From Dryas octopetala (taxonomy: Eukaryota; Streptophyta; Magnoliopsida; Rosales; Rosaceae), in contig OY992834.1 of assembly GCA_963921425.1 (NCBI GenBank), positions 16,122,164-16,186,163 of the forward strand: 64,000 nucleotides of DNA, written 5' to 3'. Shown in pieces: positions 43,924 through 55,537 of this stretch. The translations under genes were made by a program, and so were the position numbers. Numbering within the stretch: the first letter of the stretch is position 1; every line of letters begins with the position of its first letter. The notes beneath the pieces are model-generated. The model made no database searches, was not told the origin of the DNA, and saw only the letters and a program-made list of their open reading frames with translations.

Positions 43924-46900
43924 ATGACAACAAGGCAACCTCACCTTCCTCCTCGCTGTCCAATTCAAAAGAAACCTAATTCTGGCCCAATTCATGAACC
44001 CAGCTCCCTGCCCCAGCACATCAATGAATCATACCCCCGACACCATAGGTCCTCCTCCCAATCCGTCATAGAGGAGCAGCCAGCATGGCTTGATAACTTG
44101 TTAAATGAGCCAGAATCCGCTTCCAAAGGGATTGTTCTTCGTCGATCTGTGAGTGACCCAGTTACCCTTTTAGATGGCATTGCAGACTCATTGTCGTGTC
44201 TGAGTCCCCAAAATGATGAACTTTCAGTTGATAATGGAACTTGTCGTGGATTGGAATCAGCTAGTTTATATGGTCCCAATTCCCCTCGGCGAAGAGGCAA
44301 TTTATCATTTACAGAGAATGCCATAGTTTCAGCATTATCAGAATATGTTTCTCATGAGCCTATAGAATACATGGATGGGACACTTTGCATTTCTGGAATC
44401 ACTCACACTAATTTGAAAGGAGATGGTTTTTGTTCGATTGGCGAGCTCAACGAAGAGACCAAGGCTGTGAAAAGGTTAGAATCTCAATTTTCACTTTTTT
44501 ATTTGTTAACTTGATTCTCTATTGATTCGTGTAACATCACTGCTCTTTCTATCCCCTCACCGAATTCATAACCATTTTTCTTCAGCATCACTTTTTAGGC
44601 ATGTGGTTTATGAACTCGTGATGAGTGGGTGCTTTGCCATATTGCATTTGATTAATTTGTCATCGCAGATGCACAATCTGCTTTAGGAAGAGTATTGCTT
44701 TTGCTTATATCCATAATATAGTGGTGCTGATCATCACCTCTACTTGTGTTCATAACTTATTTTATCTTCTAAAAATAGCTATTGACCCTGGTTGATGTCT
44801 TGCGTTTGTTTAATCTTAGAAATGTGTCTGCTCCAGTGTTCCTTTAATTATAAGGTAGAAATTGAAGATAAATGATAGACAACTTCCTTGTAGTTAGGTC
44901 TGATATTATAATTCCTGGGCCTTTGACCTCTGGTTGATGCTATGTTGAAATTGATTTTTTTTTTTGGTTATCCATAATCTGTTGTGATTTGGATTTTTGC
45001 ACTTATAATTAAAAGTAGAGGTTCTACTGACAAACTTTCACATATGTTCTGTAAGTTTTGAAAATAATTTGACAAATTATCCAACTATGCAAAAGATGGT
45101 TGGCAAGGTAACTTGCAAACTGGTTTGGAGAATTAGTGAACCCCTGGCCAGTCGATCACGAACTATAGGGGTACCAGGTTGGTGTTTATTGTAACTATAA
45201 ATTCATTCCTAGGGGAAAGTAATACTTGAAGTTATAAATTATTAAATGGTCTATATTGGCAGTTGAATGGTGGTTCATTTATGGGAATAGTGCTCCAACG
45301 TCTAGAACGTTGGCAGTATTGTAAAAGAAAAAAAAGGAATTGTATACTAGGCTAAAAAAGCTTGTTCTATTCTATTGTAATATGAAGCTTAGGTTACAAG
45401 ACATAGAGTCCGAACAAAATAGGGTTGTGGAGAATTAACTACCTTGATCTTATTGACATTGTGGCAGAATCCAATGAGGAGGATTTTGATCCACTATATT
45501 AATGGGTTAGGCAAACGCACTTGGATGATGTATAGGGAAATCCTGACCCACAAGTAGTAGCTCATGCCAAAGAGTTGGGAATTGATGTTAATTGAGTCAT
45601 GTTTAAGAAGTTCGAAGTGGATGTAGTGATTCAGCATTTGTGAGGGAAATGTGAGGACTTCATCTTCATGATTCAACACATGATGTATCAGATGCACCTA
45701 CTGTTAGGAGAAATGCTCATGCCAGCCCTTCAGAATGACAGAAGAGATGATAGAGAGGGTGAACAAGGATCGTAAGGAGCGACTGTTGATCCCATTTATT
45801 GGCAAGGGTGGGTATACACATGGCACCCAAGTTGAAGACCCTGGGAGCAAAGGAGTAGGTGTAGACCTTGCTCCTATTGGGAGGCAGTACACAAGGAGAC
45901 GAAATTGTAATGACCAAGCAAGCAGTCCATGTGATGAAGAATCCATGGCCATCGATTTTGACTCCATGAGCATAGGAACTGAATGTCGTACGCACTCCTT
46001 ATGCTCATGATCAATATGGTTGATCTATTTGATTATCACCCCCCTAGATGACTTATGGAGTTTCGTATGTTCGAAAAGTGTATGCATTGAAGATTTGGGT
46101 GTATACAAACTTAATCTCATTCATGGGAAGACAATAGGAAGGGATAGAGAGACATGTGTGCATGTTTACACATGCATTTCAAGCTATTCAAGTGACATGA
46201 CTTGGCATAAGAATTGTATGGATCTAGATGGACTCTCTTCTAATTTTGAATCCCCTAGGATCTTTTTCTGGTATTAGTGTAACAAAATGAGAAATGTACA
46301 ATTGTTAAATGATCAATGAAGTAATGCAGAAATTATCCATTATAGTTCAACTTTTAATTTCATACTTGTCATCGACGGACATTATTTTCCTGTTACATAT
46401 CATATACTTATCACAGACAGTACTTTATGAATTTTTTTTTTTAATCTGTAAAGATGACTGATTTAACATTTTCTAAAATTTCATTTAAATTTTTTCTCAC
46501 AGTTACCTATATCCATATTTGCGTAAATCCAGAATGCCCCAATTCCATTGACACCAATAATTTCATCATTGGTCTGGCCTCAATTGATATTAAGGCGTGA
46601 AAGTCTGCCAACCATCATTGCCCATATTTATTCAGTTCATGCACCTGTATGCGCAATAAGACACATACTTTCTGTTATTTAACATTTTGATAATCTCTAC
46701 ATGACTAATGCAAAAGCTCCGACATTTAAATACAGCATATTTATACATATCTATATGTGTCTCCTTTGTGAATTCAAGCTCAATATATGAATGTTTGGGT
46801 AAGTCATTGATGGCTTTTTGCAGGCATCCTGGACAACGTTCAAGGATTCGGAAGCTCCAGTACATTGCTGAACTAGAAAGAACTGTTGATGTTTTGCAGG

Positions 46901-49151
46901 TAAATCTTTTTGTAGATGGAATGAGATGGTTTTGTGGTGGGACTTACCGTTACTGCAGTAGCATGCAAAGGGTTGTATCCATGTCCTTCTTTTCTTCTTA
47001 CTTACTGAGCAGTACAATATAACATGTGTTACCATGATGCTCTGAAATTTCTTGTGGCTCAACACATTTGCGTGTAACCTCTATCCATGCCCTGCATTAA
47101 ACTTGTAACAACTACATAGGTTGTCCGGACGTTTTTATTTTGCTGAAAATGTAGACCAGCTGAACCTTTTTTTTTTTTTTTCATTTTGGCTGGTAATGCT
47201 GGTCTCTGATTGTATTATCATTATCATCCTTGCTTCTATCCTTTGCATATTACATTAATTTTCATCTTTCCTTTATTCTTATATACTGAGCTACTGAATC
47301 TAAGTTTTCAAAGGTCTGTTTGTATTACTTCATCCTCTGTAAGTTTGGGTCGGCCTCTGGAATTTCTGCCTTCTATTTTAACTAGTCTTCCTTTGTTTAT
47401 GTGTATGTTTAGTGGTCTATGATGTAATAAGTAAAAATGGTATATATTGTTCTAAACACAGGTCACTAGAAATATATATAATATATATATGTCTAGTGGC
47501 CTGGCCTTGCCTTGCCTTGCCTTGGTTTGAAGATTTGAGGATTGAGACAATCAGTGTTGGGGCCCATACTTAGAATTGATTGCTAGACAACCACTAGACC
47601 CCAATAACTTCTAGCTATTAGGGTATAAGCCAACAATGGATATCAAGCTTACACAGTCTCACATGCAACTCCTTCCTGCACATGGAGAGACAAAGAAATG
47701 CAGATAGAGAGAGAGACATATGTAGGTGCAACTCCACCCTATACCTTACAAACCAACAAGAAGTGGGGAATGAGGATTGGAAGTTTTGAACTCATGACAT
47801 CCTGCAAACAAGGCTGTGATACCATATTATACAACCACTAGACTTTGAAAGCTTAAGTTAGGGAGTGGGCCAACAATGTATATCAAGTTTACACGATATC
47901 ATGTCTGCAAAGTCATTGTTTCCGTGCATTATGGCAACACAAGTGTCTGATAGCTTCAATCCTCAATCCCTTATGTTGATTCTGTTTTACTTTTGCTCAA
48001 TCATCATGCTGGCTAGGTTTCTAATACTGTATTTTCTATTTAAGTCAACTTTAAACATTGAAGCTGATTGAAAATCTTGTCTCATCACAGACTTTGGAGT
48101 CAGAGTTGTCTATTAGAGTTGCTTCTTTGCATCGGCAGAGTGTTGCTTTGTCCATGGAAAATAACAAATTAAAGCAGCAGATGGCGAGACTGCAACAGGA
48201 AAAAGTGATCATGGATGGTGAGTTTATAAATCTTTCTGCTGATACTTTCGGGTTTTCTCATAACTTGGGGATAGTTCCTTCACAACAGTTTTTTGATGAT
48301 TGTTTTTTCTTTTGAGGCAAAATAGTTACTTCATGTCTTATTTTTCCATTAACCCATATGAAGCACTTGCGCTACCTGCATTATTTGAACGTTTTTTTTT
48401 TTCTCCACAAATTATTCAAGTAACACCCGTTGGGTACATAACTTTTCTGGTATTTGTCAGCACTTCCATAAAGTAGAGTAATGGGTGAGAGAAGTGGTAA
48501 CTGAAGGTTTATCATCATTAAGAAATTTGAATTCTGAGCATTGCATGGTTGTTTAGGTGGAACATTCTCCTAGGAAATGATGAGATCACATCTATATGCA
48601 GAACAAGTAGAAAAATAAACAGAATTGAGTGGTTTTGATGATGACCAAAGCAGTCTAAGAAATTTTAGAAGTGATAAATCATTAATTTAGTACTCATATC
48701 AGTATCATTGAGAACTTGATTTAACTGAATATTTATCTTTATGGAAAGTGGGGTGATAAAAATATGAATTCTATTGTTTTGGGTCATTTGAAGTTCCTTG
48801 GGTCCTTGTAAATTTGGGGTTCCCTCTAGTACTTCTCATAAGATGACAATAAGCATCAAACTTAAGGTTGCTTTGATCATCATTGGACTCTCATAAATCG
48901 TGGCCAAAATAGATGACGAGTGCTTTCTCCATCCTCTTTTGGCATGTTTATTGTTTCTTTCTTAACTATCCACTGATTTTGCTGCAGGTCAGTATCAGTC
49001 TCTGAAGAAGGAAATCAAGAGATTGAAGATGGCCTTAACAAATCCCCGAAATAATAAGATCGAAGCATATTTTGGTTCAAGTCCCACCACTGAGGCAGCT
49101 AGAATTGATGCTATGCAGATTTTAGATCTAGGAAAACTTACTCTTAATTGA
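43924..49151 (+). CDS. Atypical bZIP protein, At4g06598-like
   Basis: Coding exons are 43924-44474, 46824-46899, 48091-48217 and 48988-49151, all GT-AG and phase-consistent, giving 305 residues. The N-terminal half is Ser/Pro-rich with a conserved [16 protein letters not shown] block (49-64) and an RRSVSD possible phosphorylation site (73-78), both as in the Arabidopsis At4g06598 type. The C-terminal half holds a bZIP region: a basic stretch [15 protein letters not shown] (182-196), then a zipper with Leu at 201, 208, 215, 222, 229, 236 and 243 and Met at 250. The invariant Asn of the bZIP basic region is replaced (Lys183) and a Pro (186) interrupts the helix, so ordinary DNA contact is doubtful. 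Coiled-coil dimerisation should be intact, which suggests a partner or regulator of related bZIPs. Its likely site is the nucleus. Start: first ATG of the frame after a non-coding region. Confidence 0.88.
44475..46823 (+). other. Intron 1 of the bZIP gene (2349 bp)
   Basis: The intron separates the acidic N-terminal exon from the exon encoding the basic region. It begins GTTAGA and ends TTTTTGCAG. Bases 45420-46010 are less AT-rich than the rest and resemble a decayed coding sequence (several open stretches, none continuous and none recognised), so a transposon fragment may sit in the intron. The rest is typical T-rich intron sequence. Confidence 0.6.
47505..47525. repeat. (CCTTG)n short tandem repeat in bZIP intron 2
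   Basis: Four copies of CCTTG occur in a row, inside the intron between exons 2 and 3. Related TAAGCCAACAATGGATATCA and TGGGCCAACAATGTATATCA phrases near 47627 and 47867 form a diverged direct repeat in the same intron. Confidence 0.7.
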
Positions 49152-51939
49152 AACCAAAAGAATACTGTTTATTGAATCCCAAAAAAACAGTAAAACGGTA
49201 CCTTATGATTTTCGGTGTTGCTGTGCCTTGAAAGAGGCGGCTCTTTTCTTCAAATGCATTATTGCTAGAGGAAGTCCAGCAAATGCAGCACCATTTGCTG
49301 GTTCGTTGGTAGTCTCCTTAGTTGGTCTCATGTAAATTTGCTATTGGACTTGGTCTTCTATGAACTAATGTTTAATATATGAAGAATCGGCATCACCGTG
49401 ACCTATATTTTTGTGCCTATTCAAATACTATTAGGGGATGCACTTGACCACTCAATGAAATTTTTTTATCATAAGGCAGTTTGCATTAATTAGTTATTGA
49501 TCTGGTGATATTTTTTTCTAATTTGTTAGAAGTTTTAAGTATGCTCACAAATTGCCCTCATGGGACAGCTCCATTCCAAAAGTAATCTCCCTTGAATGGT
49601 TTGGTTATTATTGATTTATTGCTGCTATCTTGATGACCAGCCGAAGAGAATGACAAGCCTTACTTTGTTCTGGTGTTATAGTACATGGTCATTAACTCGG
49701 AATGCATGAGCATTACTATAGTTAATCCCACTTTTCTTGATTGGATGATTAGGTGTGTTCAAATTTTGATGTGGAGGGTGCAAATGAAAGTTACAAATTA
49801 TGCGTCACGTATTTAAGGTATATCAATTTGTGGCATGTAGGCTTTCAGCTGAATGAGAAAAGTGGAGGTTGAGATTTGGGATTAATCACATGTTTATCCT
49901 GGTTCTCAGCCATGCATGTTTTTGGTAAAACTTCAGAACCTTACATTATGATTTTGGATTCTAATGCTCATTTACAAGACATTTCTTTAATTGAACGAAA
50001 TCTAACAATTGGTTGTTATCATCACTAGATCCCAGGTGACTTGAGATGTACCAATTCTTTCCTCTGTGGTTTAAATTCTCGTATCGTATACAAGAGGAAT
50101 TTGGTTTTTTTAGTAGAACAAACCCATGACTCGCCTAATCCCAACAATTTTCTCCATTTCCGCACCACCTCGGCTGGTCTCGCTGGGGCAAATTCCTATA
50201 GTTTTCAGAGGGCTTGTGTATCCCAAGTGCGGCACTAGGTCACAAGTCCAGTGACTGCTTTTCCAGATCATTGTGAAGGGCCTTTATCACCATAAGCCAT
50301 ACCTATTGGTTGCTAATGCACAACCTGAGCAAAATTTTCTGAGGCTATATTCAAAAGCCAAACCAGAAAAGTATGAAATAATGGCATACACAAGGCTACA
50401 TTTCGGCAACTCTCCTTTATTCAACTAATGCATTGCCTGAATCCAGCACTCCTTTTATGTTCGAAATTTACAGTTCTCAACATAGACACACAATCCCACC
50501 ACTAAAACCAGCTACATTCTAATATTAGACAAGATGATGTAAACATTTGACCACCTATAATATTAAACCACATATTGCATGTATGGTACGTAACACTAAT
50601 TGTATCCAAAATTAAGCACCTAATCCCAACACCAATACCAACTGCCGGCCGAAATTGGTATCCACCATGCAAACCCATGCCTTCTAGAAATAAAGGGAAA
50701 AAAGGAAAAAGATACGAGGGGAAAAGTATTACTGAAACATGTGTGATTATCTCAACGATAATAGCCAATCACAATCAATGACTTTCAACACTAAATAAAA
50801 TAAAGATTCACTTCTGCACAATATATTTACTAAGGGCTTGCTCCCCCATGCACTGATGCACAGGATACAGACAATGAATCCCTAATCACGAAGTGTACGT
50901 TGCCCGAGGGACAGCTGGTAAACCCAAGTCATCCTCAGCCTGCCAGCATTGGAGTTTAAAGAAGCATTAGCAAAAGATAAAGGCAACAATGATGTGTGGC
51001 ATGTGGCCAATACAGTAAGTTCTCTAAGAGACTTCCAAATGAGACAATGCAAGACAAAACTGATACATATAAAAGATGTATACAACTGAGACAAAAGATG
51101 TGCTCCCCTGGATTCATACAAAAGAAATAGATGATAAAGACATATTATTACTTTAATTATAACACCCTTTTGCTAATATGTAGATTTTATCAGTAAGTGA
51201 ATAAACAATAATGTCAATGAAAAAGGTGGCTACCATATGCATGGCTGAAGATCGAGATGCCTCTTCTGTTTATCAATACACCTTTTTCGATCTCATGAGA
51301 TAGGACCAAAGTTTTGCATTTTATACGTAATTAAGAAAATGCACAAGTCTGCATAAAAAATGAATGGAATTATACCTGGACATTGGATCTGCCAACGATT
51401 TGGGGATGGTCTAAGAAGGCAGCCCTTTGATTTCGGCTGCATAGAAGTACTTGGAGAGAAGATTTTGGGTCAACCCGGGCTTGGAGGTTTTTTTTTTTTT
51501 TTTTTTTTCATCCATGTTCTAGGCTTTACTTTGGGAAAATTTCTTATATAGAAATGATACCATAATGTTTTTATTTAGTCCTTCTTGATTAATTTGGGCA
51601 TGCTGAATTAGTGGGCAGAAAAGAATGTTAATTGTTGGACAGAGAAGTATCTTTCTTAAAATTAGTTTGGCCATATGAATTTGCCATCACTAATTAATTA
51701 AGTATATGAATGTCATGATCTCATGATCTGTACTATGTTTTCTGTAAGCATTTCAAATTCTATGTTTATCAGCAGATTCGTGTGGTTCAAAGAGTGTGTT
51801 GATTATAGACCCAAGTATTGCCCTTTCATGATACCAACCTTTAATTACTCTCTTATTAAGAACTTAAAAAGTTTCTAGGATATATCTCAATAACTATATA
51901 TTGTATATATTTTGTATGTTTTGTGGATGTTCTTGTTAG
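49152..51939. other. bZIP 3' UTR and intergenic DNA
   Basis: The first 250 bases are a plausible 3' UTR. The remainder has no convincing gene on either strand; short open stretches at 50041-50238 and 51360-51551 show no recognised similarity. A poly-T run lies at 51489-51508. Confidence 0.5.
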
Positions 51940-52130
51940 GATTCTTATTTTAGTTGGATGATCTTGTTGAATTTGATATGTTTATGTTGATTATATATTA
52001 TGCTTGAATGACTATTAATGCTATTTTTTTTAACTATTATATATTATATATAATATTTTTTTTTTTCTATTATAATAGTTTGATGCACGAAAGGCTTATG
52101 CCTCAACACGTCAAGGCTTACACATAGCTG
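51940..52130. mobile_element. Truncated relative of the hAT-like element at 28.8 kb
   Basis: The phrases GATCTTGTTGAATTTGATATG, TGACTATTAATGCTATTTTT and CACGAAAGGCTTATGCCT match the right half of the element at 28819-29952 in order and spacing. The terminal CAGTGTTTTC end is missing, so the copy is broken and no target duplication can be read. Confidence 0.7.
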
Positions 52131-52385
52131 GAAAATTACTACTGATGAAGAATAGTTACGGGCAGTTGGATACTAAATATGATGCTCAACTTTCCAAACC
52201 AATCCCATTTATGATGAGAATTTTTTTTTTTTATGGATAAAACATTATTTGATTCACGTACATTTCTTTCTATTTTCTAGCCAATCACAGACACTTTTCT
52301 TTTGTAGGAAAATGGGAGATCCAGCTGTTCAACTCAAGGCTCTACTGCCTGCCTGGACTATCATATATAAATTAAATGAGTAATG

Positions 52386-52545
52386 CTAAGGGGACCATGT
52401 CATTGTACCATATGATGTAACTTTCTAATCTAAAAAAAAAAAAAAAAGAGGGAGAGAGGGGAAGAGATCAATGGTGGCTAAGAAGTCACATCATGTGGTA
52501 CCACAAATGTGGTACAAGTACATGATCCCCCTAATATTTTCTAAA
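52386..52545. mobile_element. Short inverted-repeat MITE (about 160 bp)
   Basis: The left arm TAATGCTAAGGGGACCATGT is mirrored by ACATGATCCCCCTAATATT at the right, and GTACCATATGATGTAACTT pairs with AAGTCACATCATGTGGTACC. A poly-A tract sits in the loop. The borders and target duplication are not clear. Confidence 0.6.
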
Positions 52546-53765
52546 TTAAATAGAGGTAGTACACTAGTATGGTGCCTATCATGCGACTGAAAGGAGAGAA
52601 TTATCTTATGTGGAAGTCTCTCTTTGAGCCTATTATGATCGAGGTTACAAATTAATGTTAGGCATTGTCAATGATTATGACCCGTCCATATTTAGCCTAA
52701 AACTATTAAGACAATCTTACATTGGATAAATAAAGCATTGCATAATGTTTTATAAGATGTTGAGTTTTTTCACTAATTAAGTGTCAGTTAATTTTTTTGG
52801 GTTAGTGCAACTCCTTCATGTATCAGAGTCAGATTAACCCATGAATGAAAGTTTGAATAAACTTAGACTTTTTGACATTTTGTCCTTGAGGAGCCATGAT
52901 TTGGCTTTAAAAAAAAAACACAAAAAAACCCAATTAATTACCAGTTAGTGCCTCACATTGAATCTAGTTTAATTACAACTTGAAGATTTCTCAACTTACG
53001 TGTGATATTCACATCAAACCTAGTTTAAAAAGAAAAATAAAAAACTAAGAAAGAAGAAAAGTTTATCAAATAAATCAATACCACGTAAGGTACGTTGGTT
53101 CTTTTTTTTTTTTTTGAGAAATAATACCACGTAAGTTTAGAAAATAGAGTTAGTACATCAACTATTATATAATTTTGTAGATAAAATTTTCAAATACAGT
53201 TGGTTTTAAGTACCCACTTAAGTCCTAGTCAGTTTCGTTTCATACACTTTTGCATTTTAGATTATGTTGGAAAATATGCATGCTTAATTATCGCTAAAAT
53301 CAAAACCTTAATGTCAGACTCAAGGGGTGAATACATACTTCAGTAATCCTTTTCAATCTTTTCGATCACCTTCAATATGGTATTGGTATCTTTCACCAAT
53401 TGATAATGTTGTCTTCAATATGGTACCTTTTCAATATGCTATCCTTCAATTATGCTGCTTCAACGTATTTAATGGGTTAATTTGTTGAGAGAAGACATTG
53501 AGTCATTGACTATTGATTGAAACAGCCGTACGTATTACCTCTTTTGTCCCACAGGGATTGGATAGAATCATATATTCTATAATAACATATATTTGACCAG
53601 TCGTTTCCCCTCTTGTGCTAGCTCTCTCTCACCTTATAAGGCTTATGACATTGATTGGATATATACTCATTTCTTAATAAGATCTAATTTTACTAAAAGA
53701 TTTGATTTTGATCTTAGTCATTTGACTAGATATATTCATAATTACTAAATCATAAATATTGTCTC

Positions 53766-54292
53766 TTAGAGAAAATTATAAATTTGGTCCATTTATTTTA
53801 TACTTAGTTCAATTTTAGTCCACAATTTTTTTTAAGTTATGATTTTAAATCTTTTTTGTTGTGTTTTCTTTAATTATAATTGAATTATAAGTTATATTTC
53901 ATCATTTCTTAGTTATAGGAACAAATTTGGAGTATTAAAATCAAAGAGAATTGAAGTTTGGTGAAGTTTGAAAAATCTGAAAAAATTTTAGGAAAAATTG
54001 GTGGTTTCGAATACCCTACTTTGGGGCTCATTATCTTGAGTTTTAGAACTCCGACTTGAATGATCATTATATGGTTGTAAAGAGAAGATGAATAGCTTTA
54101 AAACAAGTACATGTTTGTTGAATTTGGCTGAGATTTGATAAGGTAAAAGGTATGACAAATTTGAGAAAACAAATCTGGACCTTTATTAAACAAGTGGAAT
54201 AATTAGTGGACCAAAACATAATTTAAAAAGATCGTGAACCAAAATTGAACTAGGTATAAAATAAGTTGACCAAATCTGTAATTTCCTCCTCT
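53766..54292. mobile_element. Inverted-repeat element related to the ends of the 21-kb fold-back
   Basis: The left end GAAAATTATAAATTTGGTCC, with ACTTAGTTCAATTTTAGTCC further in, pairs with the right end whose complement reads GGAAATTACAGATTTGGTC. The phrase GGTCCATTTATTTTA plus ACTTAGTTC resembles the outer end of the fold-back at 21068. Possible short flanking repeats CTCTTA are seen but are weak. Confidence 0.6.
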
Positions 54293-54746
54293 TATTAATA
54301 TTCGGTACATTAATATCGAATGATGTGCATATCTATATAATAAAACAGAACGATTTTTTAATCCTAAAATTTATCTCTGAGTCCGAATGGCTGAGATCGT
54401 TTCGGCTTAAATCCAATGGTCAGTTATCTATTTCCTAAATTTACTTTTCCACCCATGAAAATTGGTTTGCTGCATCTCTCTCTTTAATTAATTTTTCCTT
54501 AATTCTCTCTCCTTAATTAATTTACCTTTAATATCTCACATTCAATTTTTTTTTTTTTTAGTCTTTCATTTAGGTTGAACAACTAGATTTGTTTGTATTT
54601 GTGATTTGAGAATAAAAATAGGAAAAACCTATTAAACAAATTATGCTTACCAAAATATCGGTATTTGAGCAATATAATTAAAGACTTCGCACTCTCGTAT
54701 ATATCGGGAGCGAGTATGGAGATGCTAATGTATATATATATATATA
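54293..54746. other. AT-rich intergenic DNA
   Basis: No gene or clear repeat is seen, apart from repeated CTCTCTCCTTAATTAATTT words at 54476-54530 and a short (TA)n run near 54730. Confidence 0.45.
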
Positions 54747-55200
54747 GGCTCCTTCTGTTGAGGTATACCTCAACTTATTTATGTTGAGGTATGACCTTGT
54801 TGGGGCCCACACGAGTCGCTAGGGGTGGGAATGGGTCGGTTTTACCGGCCATTATCGGCCAACCGACCCATTATCGGTCAGCCGATAATTCTACCAACAA
54901 CCAACCCACCAAGTCGGGTCGATAATACCAACCGACCCATCAAAGTTGGTTCGGATGTTGGTTTTGAAATTGATTAAATATTGGTCTAATAATTTCAACC
55001 GACCCACCTATATCGGCCATATCGGTCATATCGGCCTTATCGGCAACCGACTCGCAACCGACCTATAATAGGTGGGTCGGTTGTTGGTTGTCAAAATTGC
55101 ATTATCGGCCTTGTTGGATCGGGTCGGTTGTTTGGCCGATATGCAACTGACCCGACCCATTCCCACCCCTACGAGTCGCTTTGTGTCAATCCGAACTAGC
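54747..55200. mobile_element. Broken copy of the palindromic MITE family of 26.5 kb, interrupted by a hAT-like insertion
   Basis: AGGCTCCTTCTGTTGAGG to CACACGAGTCGC at 54747-54819 resumes at 55172 with CGAGTCGCTTTGTGTCAATC and stops near 55200. The two parts together match the first 95-100 bases of the 26475-26876 element; the rest, including the right arm, is absent. Confidence 0.8.
54820..55171. mobile_element. hAT-like MITE nested in the older MITE (352 bp)
   Basis: Inverted ends TAGGGGTGGGAATGGGTCG are perfect over 19 bases. The 8-bp target duplication CGAGTCGC (54812-54819 and 55172-55179) is perfect and lies inside the host MITE. The interior is rich in ACCGACC/GGTCGGTT and TATCGGCC words in both orientations. 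No gene is encoded. Confidence 0.9.
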
Positions 55201-55492
55201 AATAATGGGAAAACTAGCATTATTGATAAAAATATTATTGATGAGTGTAAAGGTGCAGGAATATACAGATGAGGAAGTGAGAAGATACAAAATTAATTAC
55301 CAGTTAGTGCCTCATCACCAGCTCCCTGGCAATAGAATTGAATGAATTGTCAGAAGGGTAAAAGTTGTAGGAAGCAATATTGACAGAAGACCGCGTGAAG
55401 GTTTCTAAATGGTAGAACCAAAAGGCAGGTGACACTCAGTGATTAGGTGAGTCAGTATTAATGCTGCCACTTATGACGCTGTACGTACTTTC

Positions 55493-55500
55493 TATATAAT
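55493..55500 (+). promoter_or_regulatory. TATA box of the CYP77B-like gene
   Basis: TATATAAT lies 38-45 bases before the ATG at 55538, which implies a very short 5' UTR of roughly 10-15 bases if used. Confidence 0.55.
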
Positions 55501-55537
55501 ACAACTGAGCTGCGCTTTAGTGTATAGAGAAGAAACA

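Noticed and set aside
44535-46800. Additional coding exons in bZIP intron 1
   Set aside because: Exon 1 joins exon 2 in phase and matches the family; no in-phase open piece in the intron resembles a bZIP basic region.
50041-51551. Several 60-90 codon frames after the bZIP gene
   Set aside because: No start context, similarity or composition supports them.
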